Made by a program: the position numbers and the translations under genes | In this document: positions 22,352 to 34,633 of the stretch, piece by piece | Layout: every line of letters starts with the position of its first letter | How positions within the stretch are numbered: position 1 is the first letter of the stretch | Assembly (NCBI GenBank): GCA_004335835.1 | Contig: RWJK01001811.1 | Span: 1 to 64,000, forward strand | Source: Scenedesmus sp. ARA3 | Taxonomy: Eukaryota > Chlorophyta > Chlorophyceae > Sphaeropleales > Scenedesmaceae | Direction: 5' to 3' | Length of the DNA stretch: 64,000 nucleotides | Notes under the pieces: generated by a model | Database searches by the model: none | The model's input: only the letters and a program-made list of their open reading frames with translations | Told to the model about the DNA's origin: nothing

Positions 22352-22949
22352 TACTGCCCCTTGAACTCAGTGTATATGTTGCTCAAGTCGGATCAAGGGT
22401 GCGTGCTCCGACCAAGCAGTGAGTGTTGGCGTGACTGGAGGAGCAGCGTGTGACTTGGGCGAAAGGTGATATGGCTCTTCAAGTTGATTACATAGCCAGC
22501 AGCTCAATGTGAGCGTCTGCCGCAGCGACCAGATGTCATGGGGTTGTCACGAACAGGATGCACCCCCAGGGTGCAGGGGTACCTAGGGGGCAGACGTTTT
22601 GGGAAGGGCCGTGACAAGGGATTTAGTTTTGGATCATGAAGCTTTGATCTACAGCTGCTGAAACACACGTCCTGCATTTGATCAAGTCAACCACAGCAGC
22701 ACGGTTGAGGCAACAAGTCCAGTCACCCGGCTCTCAGTGCTGCTGCCAGGGGGTGTGACTACGCATCACTACTGTAACCAGTGTGCAAGCGGGCATGTAG
22801 CCCTGTGTCCCTAAAAATCCTGGCTCGGCAGAAATACTTTGCATAGGGCAGCCGCACACAAACAACCTTGGCTACAGCGCTGTAGGTAGCAAAACACCGT
22901 ACCCCTACAAAATTCGGCCACGCGGGCCAAGTATGGCGTTGCTATGGCT

Positions 22950-23009
22950 TCATCATCATCATGTTACTCGTGCGTTGCTATGGCTTGATGTGTAACATGA
23001 TGATGATGA
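22950..23009. repeat. 18-bp inverted repeat with ATG/CAT microsatellite
   Basis: TCATCATCATCATGTTAC (22950-22967) is the exact reverse complement of 22992-23009, with a 24-base spacer. Each arm is preceded by a direct copy of GCGTTGCTATGGCTT (about 22937 and 22972), so the arms may come from a short duplication followed by triplet expansion. Confidence 0.85.
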
Positions 23010-23299
23010 TGATGATACGGGCCAGTTGCTTTGTACTTCCGCCAGTGCTGAACAGCGCAAACCTGCTGTACTTTGATCCTTTGTGTACTCCCAACCACGT
23101 ACTATGGCGCGGAAGGGTTTAGGGGTTTCACAGTTGGTAAACTGAAGTACAACCAAGTACACACCAGGCATACTTTGTACTCCACTTCTACTTCTGCACT
23201 TTTTTTACTTCTGCACTTGCCGCCAAGCCCATACGTTGTACCTCCGCGCACCGTCAGGAACCTGTTTGCACATGCTCATTCAAAAAGGAATCGGCATAC

Positions 23300-23459
23300 C
23301 AAACAAAGTATATCGGTGCCATCAGATTCTTGATGTACACAGGGCTACTTACCCGCCTGCACACTGGTTACTGTACTTCAGGTGCTGCCCGGCAACTGCC
23401 CGGCGGGTAAGTAGCCCTGTGTACATCAAGAATCTGATGGCACCGATATACTTTGTTTG
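23300..23459. repeat. Perfect 58-bp inverted repeat, 44-base loop
   Basis: Bases 23300-23357 (CAAACAAAGTATATCGG … CTTACCCGCC) are the exact reverse complement of 23402-23459, with no mismatch and a 44-base loop. Pairing stops at once on both sides, where C faces C. A transcript would form a long uninterrupted hairpin. It lacks the terminal duplication expected of a MITE, at least to the eye. Confidence 0.95.
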
Positions 23460-25691
23460 CGGCGCAGCAGCTGCAGCGGCTGCAGAGTCTATCTTAAACA
23501 TGACATTACATACAGATGCACTGGAGGACATCATGTTCAATCTCGTGTACTGGGACCCCTCCATGTTCGCAGCAGACTTCAGATGGGGCGAAATGGAGTG
23601 GAGCCACTGCTAGCAGCTCCACAGTTGACTGGCAGTTGGGTGGCAGCTGTTGGCATCTTCTGTACCGGTTTGCTAAAGATGCACAGAAGCACAGGGACGG
23701 CTCTGTGTATGTGTAGCTGGACAGATGCTGCTGCTGGGGCTGCTGCGGACGACTCGCAACTCCGCACACCCTGACAGCTGCCAGCCATGCTGAAGGTGTG
23801 TAGGAGCGTGTGTGCAACAGTGGAGCTTGTACAAGCTGAATAACTTTTTGTCCTGCGCTGACACACAAGCAATGCTTGAAGGTGCTTTGCAATTCCCATG
23901 ATAGACGTCCTTTTTACACAACTCTGTGTCTCAGGGCAGCCAGGGAGGGCAGCGCTGCGTTGATGTGCACCGCAACATTTGTTGGCATGAATGGTAACAG
24001 TCACCTATTCTTCCACAAGCACGTCAGCTTGAGTATCAGCCCTAGCAGCAGTGCCCTACAGGCTGCCATGGCAGAACTTCACCGCGCAATGTCGACTGTT
24101 GTGCAGCACATAACGCAACAGGGCTGGCACATCATGCCTTTGTACATAGCAGACTCCCAAGTGCTGTCAGCACCTGGCTATGTAGCCTACACAGGGCCAC
24201 TGGCAGGCCCTTCCGAAAGGCTGCGTGCCTAAATGCAACAAAATAACCCTGGTGGCTTGGCAACACTTACTTCCTTGTAAGAGGCACTAAATTCCCTTAA
24301 ATCCCCAAAAAAGAGGCTTTCAGGTGGAAATTGGGGTTTTTATTTGACCGGGACAGCCCAAATTCATGGAAGTTGCAGGTTGCAAAAAGTTACACCACGT
24401 CGCTTTGGCCCCTCCAGACCACATGCAATACAGCTGTGCAAGCAGAATCACTAACTTCCACCATGTACCCCTCTGCCCCAAGGGGTGTGACAGGGATAAA
24501 AGGGAGCAACACCCCCTTCCGGTGATTCCTCATGGCATTCCATCACCCGCGATTCTGTACAGTTACCGTAATTACACTAATTGATTGGCGTAATAAATTG
24601 CCAAAACCAAATATCCACCAAATCATTCAAAACTCGGGGAGATGCGAGCCTACACGGACACCAAACATCAGAAACTGGCAGCTGAGCTGCAGGTGTTGGT
24701 ACTGGGCGGTTCTGCTGAACCTTTACTTCTGATGAGGGCGTGGGTCCGCCATCTACTGCTTATGAAAATTACCATGCATTGTATATGCTTGCACAAGCAG
24801 CGTTGGACCTAACACAGCACCATTCTCCACTTAACACAGCGCCATGCGAAACTCAGGGAAATGTGGCTCCAAGGCTCTACCAAATGATCAAACTTCGATG
24901 AAATTTAGTTTCCATTACAGGACAAACACCAATAGTTTTGGATCCAGGGCATCAGCGTAAATACGGGTAAGCCAAGTTGCAGTGATGGAGTCAGGGGTCA
25001 ACATCACAAGGCATGCGTTCGATGGTTTTTCGTTCTCCACATTCTGGTATTATACCTGCTTATAGCGTTTTTAAGCTTCCTAATAGCTGCAGAATACTCT
25101 GACTGTAAAGTTCACCGTACGCCGATACGGATGCATCGTTCTGGCTGTCCTGGTTCTGTAACCGTCGGTTGCATAGATGTTGCATTTGCATCATTGTTTT
25201 GCTACCATTCAAGCTACTTCAGATCTAGCAACATTGTGTTGCACCTGGAGGCCAGCCTGTGTGTCGTCTGATACTGCGTTGTCGTGTCAAAGCCCCTATC
25301 AATACACTACACTCTCCTATAAATCATTGCTGCGTGGCTGCAGCTGGCATCTTTGGTTGTGCAGCTGTTTAGCTGCTCGTCCTGTTCCCTCCTGAACTCA
25401 GGCGACGGGTAAGCCCAAGCAATCTGCACGTTCTGGCTTTAAAAAAACCTGCGATCGGCTTTGAGCAACGACTCAATTGGAATCTGTCCCTACGGTGGCT
25501 GATGATTGTGACGTTTCGCTGGAGCAGAACAGCAGCAGTACTCTTTGGTCAATGTTCAAGAAACAGCTGCATTGCGGCTGCAGAACAGCTGTGCTGCGCA
25601 ATAAGCCTTGCTGTGGGAATACAGCTCGATATGCATGCCTCCCCAACTGCTGCTGCTCCTCCTTACTGAATATGCGGCTCTCACAGGCATG

Positions 25692-26036
25692 ATGAAGCAC
25701 GGCTCGCTGGTGCTGCTGGCAGTTGCGGCATGCGTGCTGCTGAGCTACGTGCAGGTGGGTCGTTGATAGGTGCCATAACTCATGGCATGCCAAGCCAGCC
25801 ATTTGCAGCTGCAGCTGTTTTCACCTTCTGCAACTATAAAGGGTCAGCTGCCACTGCGCAGAGGAGAGGAGCAGCAGCTAGATCAGTGACGTGGCTTGGC
25901 ATTGCAGTCGCTCAACAAACGCTGCTGCAGCAACCTTTATGTCGAGCAGTCTAACACTCACAAACAAGCACTGCACGCAAGCCTCTGCAGTCTGCATAGG
26001 CCGTGCACACTTCAAATTGTACAGGAGATTCATGTG

Positions 26037-26078
<42 letters not shown>

Positions 26079-26751
26079 GCGTTTTCATGCGCAGCTTGCA
26101 AGTGCAGCCTGCTGCATGACAGGGCAGCCGACTTGGAAGAACACTGGCTTCAACCTTGAAGGCATCCCTACATGCAGTGATGGCCCTTGCTCGGACGGCG
26201 ACTCCGATTACACCAAGAAAGGAGCTGTCCAGAGCTCCAACCCAAAGGCCTGCTGCGACAGGGAAGACACAAACAGCTTCTTCTACAACCCCCAGCCTAA
26301 ACAGGGCAAATGGCCAGGTGAGGCCGAGGGAGAGGCCAGCTGACAAATGACTCACATGTCGTTTCCAAGGTGTCGCAGGCTGCGTGCAGTGTTACGGTGT
26401 AAGTAGGCTAGCTGTACCAGACACATTCGGTGCTGCCTCCGCAGGTATACACCAGTTGCTGGCAATCCTGCTGTTCTACACGTTGCAAAACATGCAGTTG
26501 AATTCGCCAAGGCAGCAAACGTCCATTTATATAGATGATGGTGGATGTTGCTGTGCTGTTTCTTCTGGCGCTGTGCTGCTGACATGTGCTGCTGCTGCTG
26601 GCGCTGCTGCTGCCCAGGCATCCCTGGATTCCCGATGAGCTACGATGGCACTTCACAGAAATGCGACGCAAGCGTGGCCGTGTTCCGCTGCCGCCTCGGC
26701 GGGGCCGAGAAGGCTGCCCCGAAGCGCTTCAGCTTCAGGCGTTTCATCTGA
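25692..26751 (+). CDS. Small secreted Cys-rich protein
   Basis: Three exons (25692-25754, 26095-26317, 26618-26751) join in frame to 139 residues. The first encodes a signal peptide (MKHGSLVLLAVAACVLLSYV) completed by LASA at the start of exon 2. The mature part is polar and has about nine cysteines, including two CC pairs (AACC near its start, KACCDRED in the middle), a PTCSDGPCSD stretch, and a basic tail (APKRFSFRRFI). Introns end in CTG tracts before the acceptor. The family is not recognised. PTC(S/A)D…CC is also the pattern of the A modules in the large gene at 48.8-63.9 kb, which hints at a shared module. A TGTAA possible polyadenylation signal lies at 27134-27138. Confidence 0.7.
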
Positions 26752-28891
26752 GCTGCTGATGCATGCACGGCGCGCCAGCCTGGCTGCTCCAGTGGGAGGT
26801 GGCAGCTTGTACACAGCTCCCTGCAGCAAACAACAGAGACGGGGCCCGTGGAGGTGGTCAGGTCAGCTGCATGCAGCTGCATGTGTTCACAGTGAGCATG
26901 CAAGCCACATCAGTGGGAGGTGGAATCGCGTGAGGCAGTGGTGTTGAGAGATGCAAGGTCTGGGGTATGGTACAGTGCACAGCTTTTCTACAGCAGAAGG
27001 CAGCTCCTGCCTTGGTGGTGTTGTTGAGCGGCCTGGTTGCACACCTTTGTGTGAGGTTCTCCTATGTCTGAATATACGCAAAGTACCAACAGTTGTTTAC
27101 AACCAGGTTACACTTGCAGCATGTGTATAGATGTGTAAATGACCGACATGCTGGATGTGCTCACTTTATGCTCAGGACCTTCACTCCTGTCAGGCTGCAC
27201 ACAGGTGTGCACCATGTCATTGGAGCATGGGCAGCTGCGCTTTAAAACGTTATACCCCTTGCTGCCAGCAGATGTGCTACAACTGAAGCGGTGCTAGTTT
27301 GTGGTGACTGCGGACAGGATTTAAGGTGCATGGCATGGGAGGTTGCTGGCATGAAGCATGCGCGATGTGCAGTGGTGTGTGCGATGTTTGACATCACGGT
27401 GTTGTATGCACTGGCAAAGTAGAAATAAGGTCGAAAGGTAGCGTTTCACATTATGCTGAAATAACAAAGTTACTGTAGGAATGACTATCACGCATAATCA
27501 TGGGTTTCGTTTTTGCGAGGGACGGCCCTGGGTGCACTGCATTTCAGGCTGTGTCCTCTGCCAGACGTTGACTGCATGGCCCTACATGTTCAGTTGATAG
27601 CAATAATGCGCACCACAGCTGGCGTTGGCACAGTAGCCGCTGTTGTGCGTGCCTGCCCTGCGGTGCTGATGCTTGGATGCACCACATGGCAGTCAGGCAG
27701 GGACACACACTATGTGGGCTGGCATTGCTGGCCAGGTTCCCAAGCATGGGGCTGCATGCAGTGTTGTGCAAAGAGAGATATATCACAGACGAGTGAGTTG
27801 CCTTATCCTATGTTGGTATGCTCACCCAGGCTTGTCGAGCAGGCCGCATATGCTTGGTGCTGCTCGACGGCTGCTGAGAGCCGACCATTAGGTTCAACAG
27901 TTTGGCTTGCTGTTAGGTCTCGGCTCCTGCTGACACAACACAGCTGAGCTCGTTAGGCTGCTGTATACATGCGTTTGGCAGCAGTTGTGCAACACTTCCG
28001 TTGTTATGGGGGATACCATACCATACTTGGTATCTATCCTTGAGACCCGTGCCAGTATGTGCGACATACATCAAGGCTGTCAGCAGGTACCTGTCCTTCA
28101 GTGTGTTGCTTGGGGATCTGCATGAGTGCTTCAGTTGTTGCTCGAAGGGTCCCCGCCGCTATGGGTGGGCTGCGGTAACTACACAGACAGAATGATGAGT
28201 TGCAGGAAAGGCATTACATTTGACGACATGTCCGACATGGGAGTCAGCAACAATACAACATAATGTGTACTCACATCATTCTAGGCTAGAAGCCCCCCTC
28301 GCCACCAAGACCAAACATAAGAGCGTCAAACTGTTACGACAGCATTACATGACCAGCTGCAAGCCCAGCTTGCGCCTGCCACCAGCCAGCAGCATGCAGG
28401 CCAAGCAAGGCGGCAGCAGCCATGGCTCGCAGCCCAACAGTCATGATGTTGATCCCACCAGCTGGCTGCCAAACCAGCACATCCGCATTCAGCAAAAGCT
28501 GGCGCATAAGCGCTTTTTTTGCATAAGCAAAAGGCATAACCATGCATGGCCATGTGCTGAAGTTCTGTTGCCGCCAGTTTGCACTGTAAACGATGCTGCG
28601 CCACAGGATTATTTCAAGCAGGTCCGTACGCTGAACTATCAGCAAATCAGCTCAGCTACATCCATTGCTGCTTTGTTACAGCAGCTGCAATGTCAGGTGA
28701 TGCAACAGCACCAAAGCACACAAAGCCCTCGCAGAGCCAAATCCACTTCAATACAGCCAGGGTGCAGTACTCAATGTGCGAGCTGTACCGCAAGGCCTGT
28801 GTTGCATGCCCTGCTGCTGACAAACCACGCATCAGCTGCCCTACGTATGCTGTCGCCAGGGTGGTTGTTGCCTGCTGCGAGCTGCAGCAGC
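26752..28891. other. Intergenic between two convergent genes
   Basis: This is 3' flank of the secreted Cys-rich gene (+) and of the Ser/Ala/Gln-rich gene (-). Frames such as 27513-27947 (+) and 28220-28930 (+) lack domains and splice support. A minus-strand TGTAA at 28676-28680, about 210 bases past the stop at 28892, is a plausible polyadenylation signal for the minus gene. Confidence 0.5.
28676..28680 (-). terminator. Candidate TGTAA polyadenylation signal
   Basis: TTACA on the plus strand reads TGTAA on the minus strand, 212 bases beyond the stop of the Ser/Ala/Gln-rich gene. TGTAA is the common chlorophycean polyadenylation signal; a 5-base match alone is weak. Confidence 0.3.
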
Positions 28892-31800
28892 CTAACCAAA
28901 TGTAGGGCTGGAGCAGACACTGATGACTAGCCTGTTGGTGCTGTGCACCTCAACACCATCTCTGTACACATCCACACAGCCACCATCCAGCGGCATGCGC
29001 ATGTTGGGTGGTGACAACGCTGCCTGGACACCCGCAGTACTCACACGCAGCGTTGTGTTGTTCAGCCCCTGATGCACTGCTGGTGGTGCCAGGCACGCCA
29101 GCTGCTGCCGATCTTGCATCAGGTGACCGTCGGTGTCGTGCCAAGTGCCTGGGCTGCTGCAACCTGCACCTGAGCCACTAGCGCATCTCTGCGTGTCCCA
29201 CTGATGCGCCCGCTTCTCCTGCAGCCACGGCTGCCCTGCCACGTGCTGCTGTTGGCTCAGCAGGGCTTGCTGCCGCCGCTGCTCTTGATCATAATGCTGC
29301 TGCATGCCTGCAAGTGTCTTGCTGACTGTGGCGCGTCGTGTGTCACTCGCCGGCCACGCACCATGTGCTGCGGTTGCAAGCCCGTTGCCGTGCCTCCAAG
29401 GCTCTTCCACCTGCTGCTGCTGCTGCTTCTGCATGACACCACACTGCTGTAACGTTGGCGCAGTACTCACACGGGTTGGCAGCCCCTGCTGCTGTTGCTG
29501 CTGCTGCTGCTGATCAGATGTGTTGAAGCTGCTACTTCCCTGCGAACCAAAATACACAGGTGACTGCACGTACGTTGGACGCTGCTGCTGATGATGATGA
29601 TGATGGCAGTGCTGGTGGCTGTGGTTCTCGCTGCCGCCAGCGCAGCTGCGCCGTCTCAGCCCTGCTGCTTTGCCAGGGCTGACGCTGCCTACACCAGGCA
29701 GCCAGGCACCAAGCCATGCGCACTGCGCTGTCTGCAGCTGCGACTGCTGCTGCTGCTGCGGCCTCTCTGGCAGCAGCCATGCACTGCCGTCCGTGGCTTG
29801 GTGCCGCTGCCGTTGCTGCATCACACTGTTTCTAGACCACAGCTGGTGCTCCAAGTGGCGTGACTGCTGCTGCTGCTGCTGTGACGGGTGCTGGCTTGAG
29901 CTGTTGGACCAACGCTTGACAGCCGCTCCTTCCACCCCATCAACTCGTGGAGGGCTGCTGCTACAAGCAGCAGCACTGCTCCCCGGCTGCACTCTCACAA
30001 AACTGCCACCGCCATGATCACATGGCAAGCGCCACTGCTGCTGACGCTCAACACGGCTGCCAAACTGCTGCTGTTGCTGCTTCACTGGGGAGTTTGAAGA
30101 ACAGCCTTCGTGAAGCTGACCAGCAGCAGCAGTCAGCCTGTCAAGTGTTGTCCTGTTCCTGCATCTGACGGGGCTGCTGCCACTGCTGTTATGCAAAGCT
30201 TGGCTTGTTCCGAGACCATGGGCAACACGCTGCTGCAACTGTTCAGCAGGCTGCTGCTGCGGCTGCCTCTCCTGGCTGTGCTGCATCCTGCAGGTAGTGC
30301 CCTGCTCGTGCTTGCTTGCCAACTTGTTGAACGTCAGGCACTGGCTGCATGTGCTGCTAGCAGCTCGACTCAATGCAGGCGTCAGTCCAACGTCCGGTGT
30401 GCTTGCCGCTGACTCTGCCGAAGCCTGTGTGGTGGCTACGCCTCCAGCTGCTGCAGGGGAACTTTTCACAGCCCCCGCCTGCTGCTCGTTGCTGGTGAGT
30501 GCCCCGTGTGGCGCTGATTGCTGATCCTGGTGCTGGCTGGGCTGCGGAGCCTTTGCTGGCATGCCGCGCAGCATGGCCTGTCCCAGCGCAAGCTTCGCAA
30601 AGGCAGCACGCACCATGGAGTCCGACAGCTTCACTGGTGCAGGCGTCGGGTCAACAGCAGCACCAGCTGTAGCCATGGTGTCAGAACCTTCAGGTTCAGT
30701 GGCAGCAATGCTCACACGCCGAGCTGGAGGGCCATGTGAGCTGCGCGTTGGGCTGGCAGTGCTGACGCCTGCCGCTGCCGCTGCAGTGCCATCTCCAGGG
30801 CTGCTGCTGCTGTCAGCACCAGCAGGATCCCGAACTGCGCTGGTGCTGCTGACAGATGCTCTGCGCTGCTGTGCGCCTGCTGTGTCTTGGTTACCCGCTG
30901 GCTCTGCTGTTGAGGCAGCTCGCACCTTGCCAGGTGCCGGTGATCCCCCCCTGCTGGGTGCCAGCCGGGCCAAGGTGTTGTCAAGCAGGGTATGCAGCAT
31001 CTGCTGGAATACCTGCAGGAAGAGGGGCGCCATGGCAGCAGCACACACAAGTGATACAACCCCATCCTTATTTTGAGTAGCAGTGCAGCAGCTTGACACG
31101 GTCAGTGCTACCCAGCGGAGCCCAGTGGCAGCGGATGATTGCAAAGCCCCAGCACTTGCACAGCATCATGTATGTGTGGACACCTATGTATACTTTGGGC
31201 AGCATGCGATGTGCTTGCAGCTGCTGCTCGTGAAACAATGCCATCCACTACTGATGTGCAGCAGGGTCATCCGAGCAGAACACGCCTACCCAGTCTTCGA
31301 AAAGGCTGTACAACCATGCCTCTCCCTGCTGTTGCACGCTGCGACAGCATGGTGCTGACAAGCAGTGACGACAGCATACCTGATCTGCCTGCCGCTCCAG
31401 CTGTGGCCACTGAGACAGGCGCGCTGTCAGTGCCAGCAGCAGCAGCTCGAACTGAGTACCACCTGGCGTGGCTGTCGGCCGCTGCGGCGGCGTAGCTGAT
31501 AGGCTTGCTAGGCTGGCCTTCAGCCTGCAGCAAGGCACGTGCATATTAATGCATACGCAGGGCTGCCTGTTATGCTGCGTATGGTTTCTGGTCCTCATGA
31601 TGTTCAAGGCATGGCAACTGCCTGCTCAAACCATCAACTTGACATACAATGTGCGCAATCGACGATGCGAGCAGTGTGGCAGTCATTGCATCCGAAGCTG
31701 TAATGTGTTCCGCATGGTGCGCTGCAGCCCACCTGCTGAGTGCTGCTGTCTGTATGTAGTCCGGCAGCAGCATATACCCCAGTGCCACCTTGTGCGGCAC

Positions 31801-34218
31801 GTGGCCCTTGCTACCAGCTTCATCTGCCGATGCTGCTGCGCTGGTGCGCGCAGTGCCAAATGGCAGCAGCCCGGCTGCATCCCCCTCTGCTGCTGTTGTG
31901 CCAGGTGCTGCCATGCTTGTGTCTGCTACGACAGAGTCCACCAGATCTGCCAGTGGACCAAAGTTGGCGTACGGGCCTGCAGGACAGCATCACAGCATGA
32001 AAGTAAGCATATGCACGGCACCAGCACAGCCGCCACACAATGACGCCAGCACAGCCGCCTCACCCCACAGACACGCTGGATGACCAGCCCATGCAGCAAG
32101 GCTCATCAAGCCTGCGTCCTCAAACATAGCGCCAGCGTGCATGCATGCACCTTGCAGAGATTTCAGCCATTGGCAGCAAGCCCTGCTGCCTGATCCCTAT
32201 GCCAGCACAAACGCGCAGCCCTGTTGCAGCGACTGGCTGCGGCTGCACCTGCTGCATCCTCACCCTCTGCTGCTGCGCGGCCAGCTGCCACCTTCCAGCT
32301 GGCACTCCTGCCCAGCACCAGCGTGGTCCTGTCTAAGCTGATGCCGCTGTCAAACGCGCCTCGCTGCTGCTCCTGCTCGGTCCTGTCCAGCATTGTGTTG
32401 GTGGCACGGCTGTCGAACCTGCAGCGCATGCAGCAGACAACGACCACAGCACAGACAGCAGCATGAACAGCCCGCACGCAACGCCATACACAACAAAAGC
32501 TGCCCACAAACCGGCACGCACTTTGTCATTCGGACCTGGCACTGAGCTGCACTGCCACGCTGCTGCGATACCCACAGAGCTTGTGGCACAGCTATCACTG
32601 CCGCTGGCCGCCACCAAGCACAGTCCACCTGCACCTGCATTCAGTACAACACTCTCTTGTCTCACCTGTCGCCAGCCTCTGAGAGCGCCTGCTGTGACAG
32701 CCGCCGCGCATGGCTGCGTAAACCCAGCGCACCAACGCCAGCAGCGTCTCCTGCAGAAGATGGCGACAGCCCGCTCAAGCCACCAATGCCTGCTGCAGCT
32801 CCGTCGCCAAAAGCTGGCAGTGAGTCAGAATCGGGTGATGCGCCACCAGCAGTGGCCAGCTGGCGTGCGCCAGGTGTGCTAGCTGGGCTTTCCTGCAGTG
32901 CTGAGGCACGCCTCGGCTGCTGCTGCCTAGGGGCCACGCTAGGTGCAAAGTAGTTTGCAGTTGTCCTGCGCCTGCAAGGGCCAACAGCAGCATTTGGCAG
33001 GGGCCAGGTGGTCGTGAATGTCAGACACCTGGGCTCAAGTGTTCGCTCACTTGTCTTTTGATACGCAATACAGCTGCACCCATTTACAGAGCTGTGCTTG
33101 CGCTACTTGGGCCACAACAAAAGTTTCGTCAAAGGAAACCGGTTTGCACGCAAGTACACATGTTGTGCTGGTGCAGCTGCTGCTGTGGCTGCTGCTGTGG
33201 CGCAAACGTTGTGCCACTGAGTGTTGTTGCGCCTACCTCTGCAGTGGAGCATCTGTCAGGGACTTCTGAATGCTGGCGCTCTGGCCTGAGCTGCGGCTGA
33301 GTATGGAATCTGTGCGCTGCAGCAGGCTCTCGACTTGGTGTTTCAGCTGCAGCAGATGCAAGTGTTGAGTGCGTGCAGCACAGTGAGCGGCATCGCACAT
33401 TGTCGCAGCGCTGACAAGGGCACCTGCATGTTGTGGGCAGCTGTCCGCGNNNNNNNNNNNNNNNNNNNNNNNNNNNNNGGACAGCTGCCCACAATATGCA
33501 GGTGCCCTTGTCACTTGAAAATGCTTTGCTTGCGAGCCACTGTGGCGTAGCAAACCACACATGAGGCACACTGTTTTGACAGGTTCACCAGCAGGGGCCA
33601 CATGCAGCTGTTGCTGCTGCACCATCCTACCTCGTGGTCCCCTTCTGAGCGGTTGCTGCAGCGCATGCTCCTTACTGACGTCCGGCCAACTGCACGTGTG
33701 CCTGATTGCTGCTCTGTCTCTAGGTCGGCCTTTAAGGTTATCGTGCTGCGTGGCGAGGTGGTGCTGGCGCGCATGCCTCCTTCTCGGCCTGTCGCTGCAG
33801 CTGCAGCAGCTGCATCACCAGGCAACCCCAGTCGCTGAATCAACGCACAAGACAGCACTGCATCTTGAATGGCCTGCAACAGTTCCACAGATGTTCGACA
33901 CTGTGGTCAGCATAGCTGGCCTTGGCAGAGCAACTTCTCGTGATGATGCCCAGCATGCATGCATACTGCACTGGTGCAGCCTGAGCCTCTGGTGCAAGAC
34001 AGTTTCATGTCAAGAATTTGCTGTCGTTTACGCACCTGGTTGTGTTCTGGGTTGTTTAAAGCGTCCTTGATGTCTGCGATCAGCAGCCTGTATGTACAGC
34101 AGCAGTACCATGACGTATTGCATCACGAACAGCATTGACTTGTTGCTGCTCTAAACCTGAAGAATTTACACGTCTCGTTTATTACCTGGTCTGCTCCTTG
34201 TCGCTTTTCAGTGCTGCC
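28892..34218 (-). CDS. Large Ser/Ala/Gln-rich protein, unknown function, 5' incomplete
   Basis: Nine exons join with matching phases: 34187-34218, 34036-34087, 33631-33873, 33237-33346, 32666-32971, 32264-32418, 31733-31976, 31380-31524 and 28892-31012, about 1,135 residues. One or more 5' exons must lie above 34218. The N-terminal exons look like a coiled coil (LKSDKEQTR, LLIADIKDALNNPEHNQ, AIQDAVLSCALIQRL). A second helical stretch (FELLLLALTARLSQWPQLER … VFQQMLHTLLDNTLARL) crosses the last junction, which fixes the frame of exon 31380-31524. The 2.1-kb last exon is low-complexity, with Ser, Ala, Gly and repeated Gln runs and a C-terminal VDVYRDGVEVHSTNRLVISV. No catalytic domain, signal peptide or membrane span is seen. 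A scaffold or cilium/cytoskeleton role would be a guess. The assembly gap at 33450 lies in an intron. Confidence 0.65.
33413..33512. repeat. 34-bp inverted repeat flanking an assembly gap (29 N)
   Basis: GACAAGGGCACCTGCATG…GTCC (33413-33446) and 33479-33512 are reverse complements with one mismatch in 34. Between them lie only GCG and 29 Ns (33450-33478). The gap therefore sits at the loop of a hairpin, in the intron between exons 33237-33346 and 33631-33873. Confidence 0.95.
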
Positions 34219-34633
34219 TGAAACGTGTTTTCATTGACCAGCATCGTTGGCCAACATGCACAGACGTGCACATGCTCAACGCACGTGCTGGCTCCCACAA
34301 GCGACGTAAACAAACTCACACTTTATATGTGAAGAGACTTGTCTGCAGCAGCACACGTACTACGCGGATGGCGATGAAACACCGTTTGAGGCGAACTGGG
34401 GTCTGAGAGGTGCTGCACCGCCCCCTGCACTCAACAATCACTCATACAGCCAAACTACAATGAGACAACTTTAGGTATCTGAAGCCGCGGTGCCTACCCG
34501 GCAGTGCCACAGGAGCAAAAACCCTGGAGCCATTGCCAACAACACCCGGCAGACCATCACAGTCATGGAGCACGACTCTTGCGAGTGCTGACGGCACTCA
34601 ACTGTGTGGCGTGCCAATCAGATTCGTCACGCT
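34219..34633. other. Gap between two minus-strand genes
   Basis: The lower part must include upstream exon(s) or the promoter of the Ser/Ala/Gln-rich gene; no initiating Met that joins the 34187-34218 exon in frame could be fixed. The upper part is 3' flank of the SDR gene. Confidence 0.4.

Larger units (their letters stand above)
22352..25691. other. Intergenic, 3.3 kb, two inverted repeats, no firm gene
   Basis: The stretch is less CAG-rich than its neighbours. It holds a small ATG/CAT-rich hairpin (22950-23009) and a perfect 58-bp inverted repeat (23300-23459). A frame next to the latter (about 23425-23613, with …LEDIMFNLVYWDPSMFAADF…) and another at 23876-24232 have protein-like composition but no recognisable family and no linking splice sites, so they are not called as genes. 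From about 24240 to 25460 nothing is seen. Confidence 0.5.
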
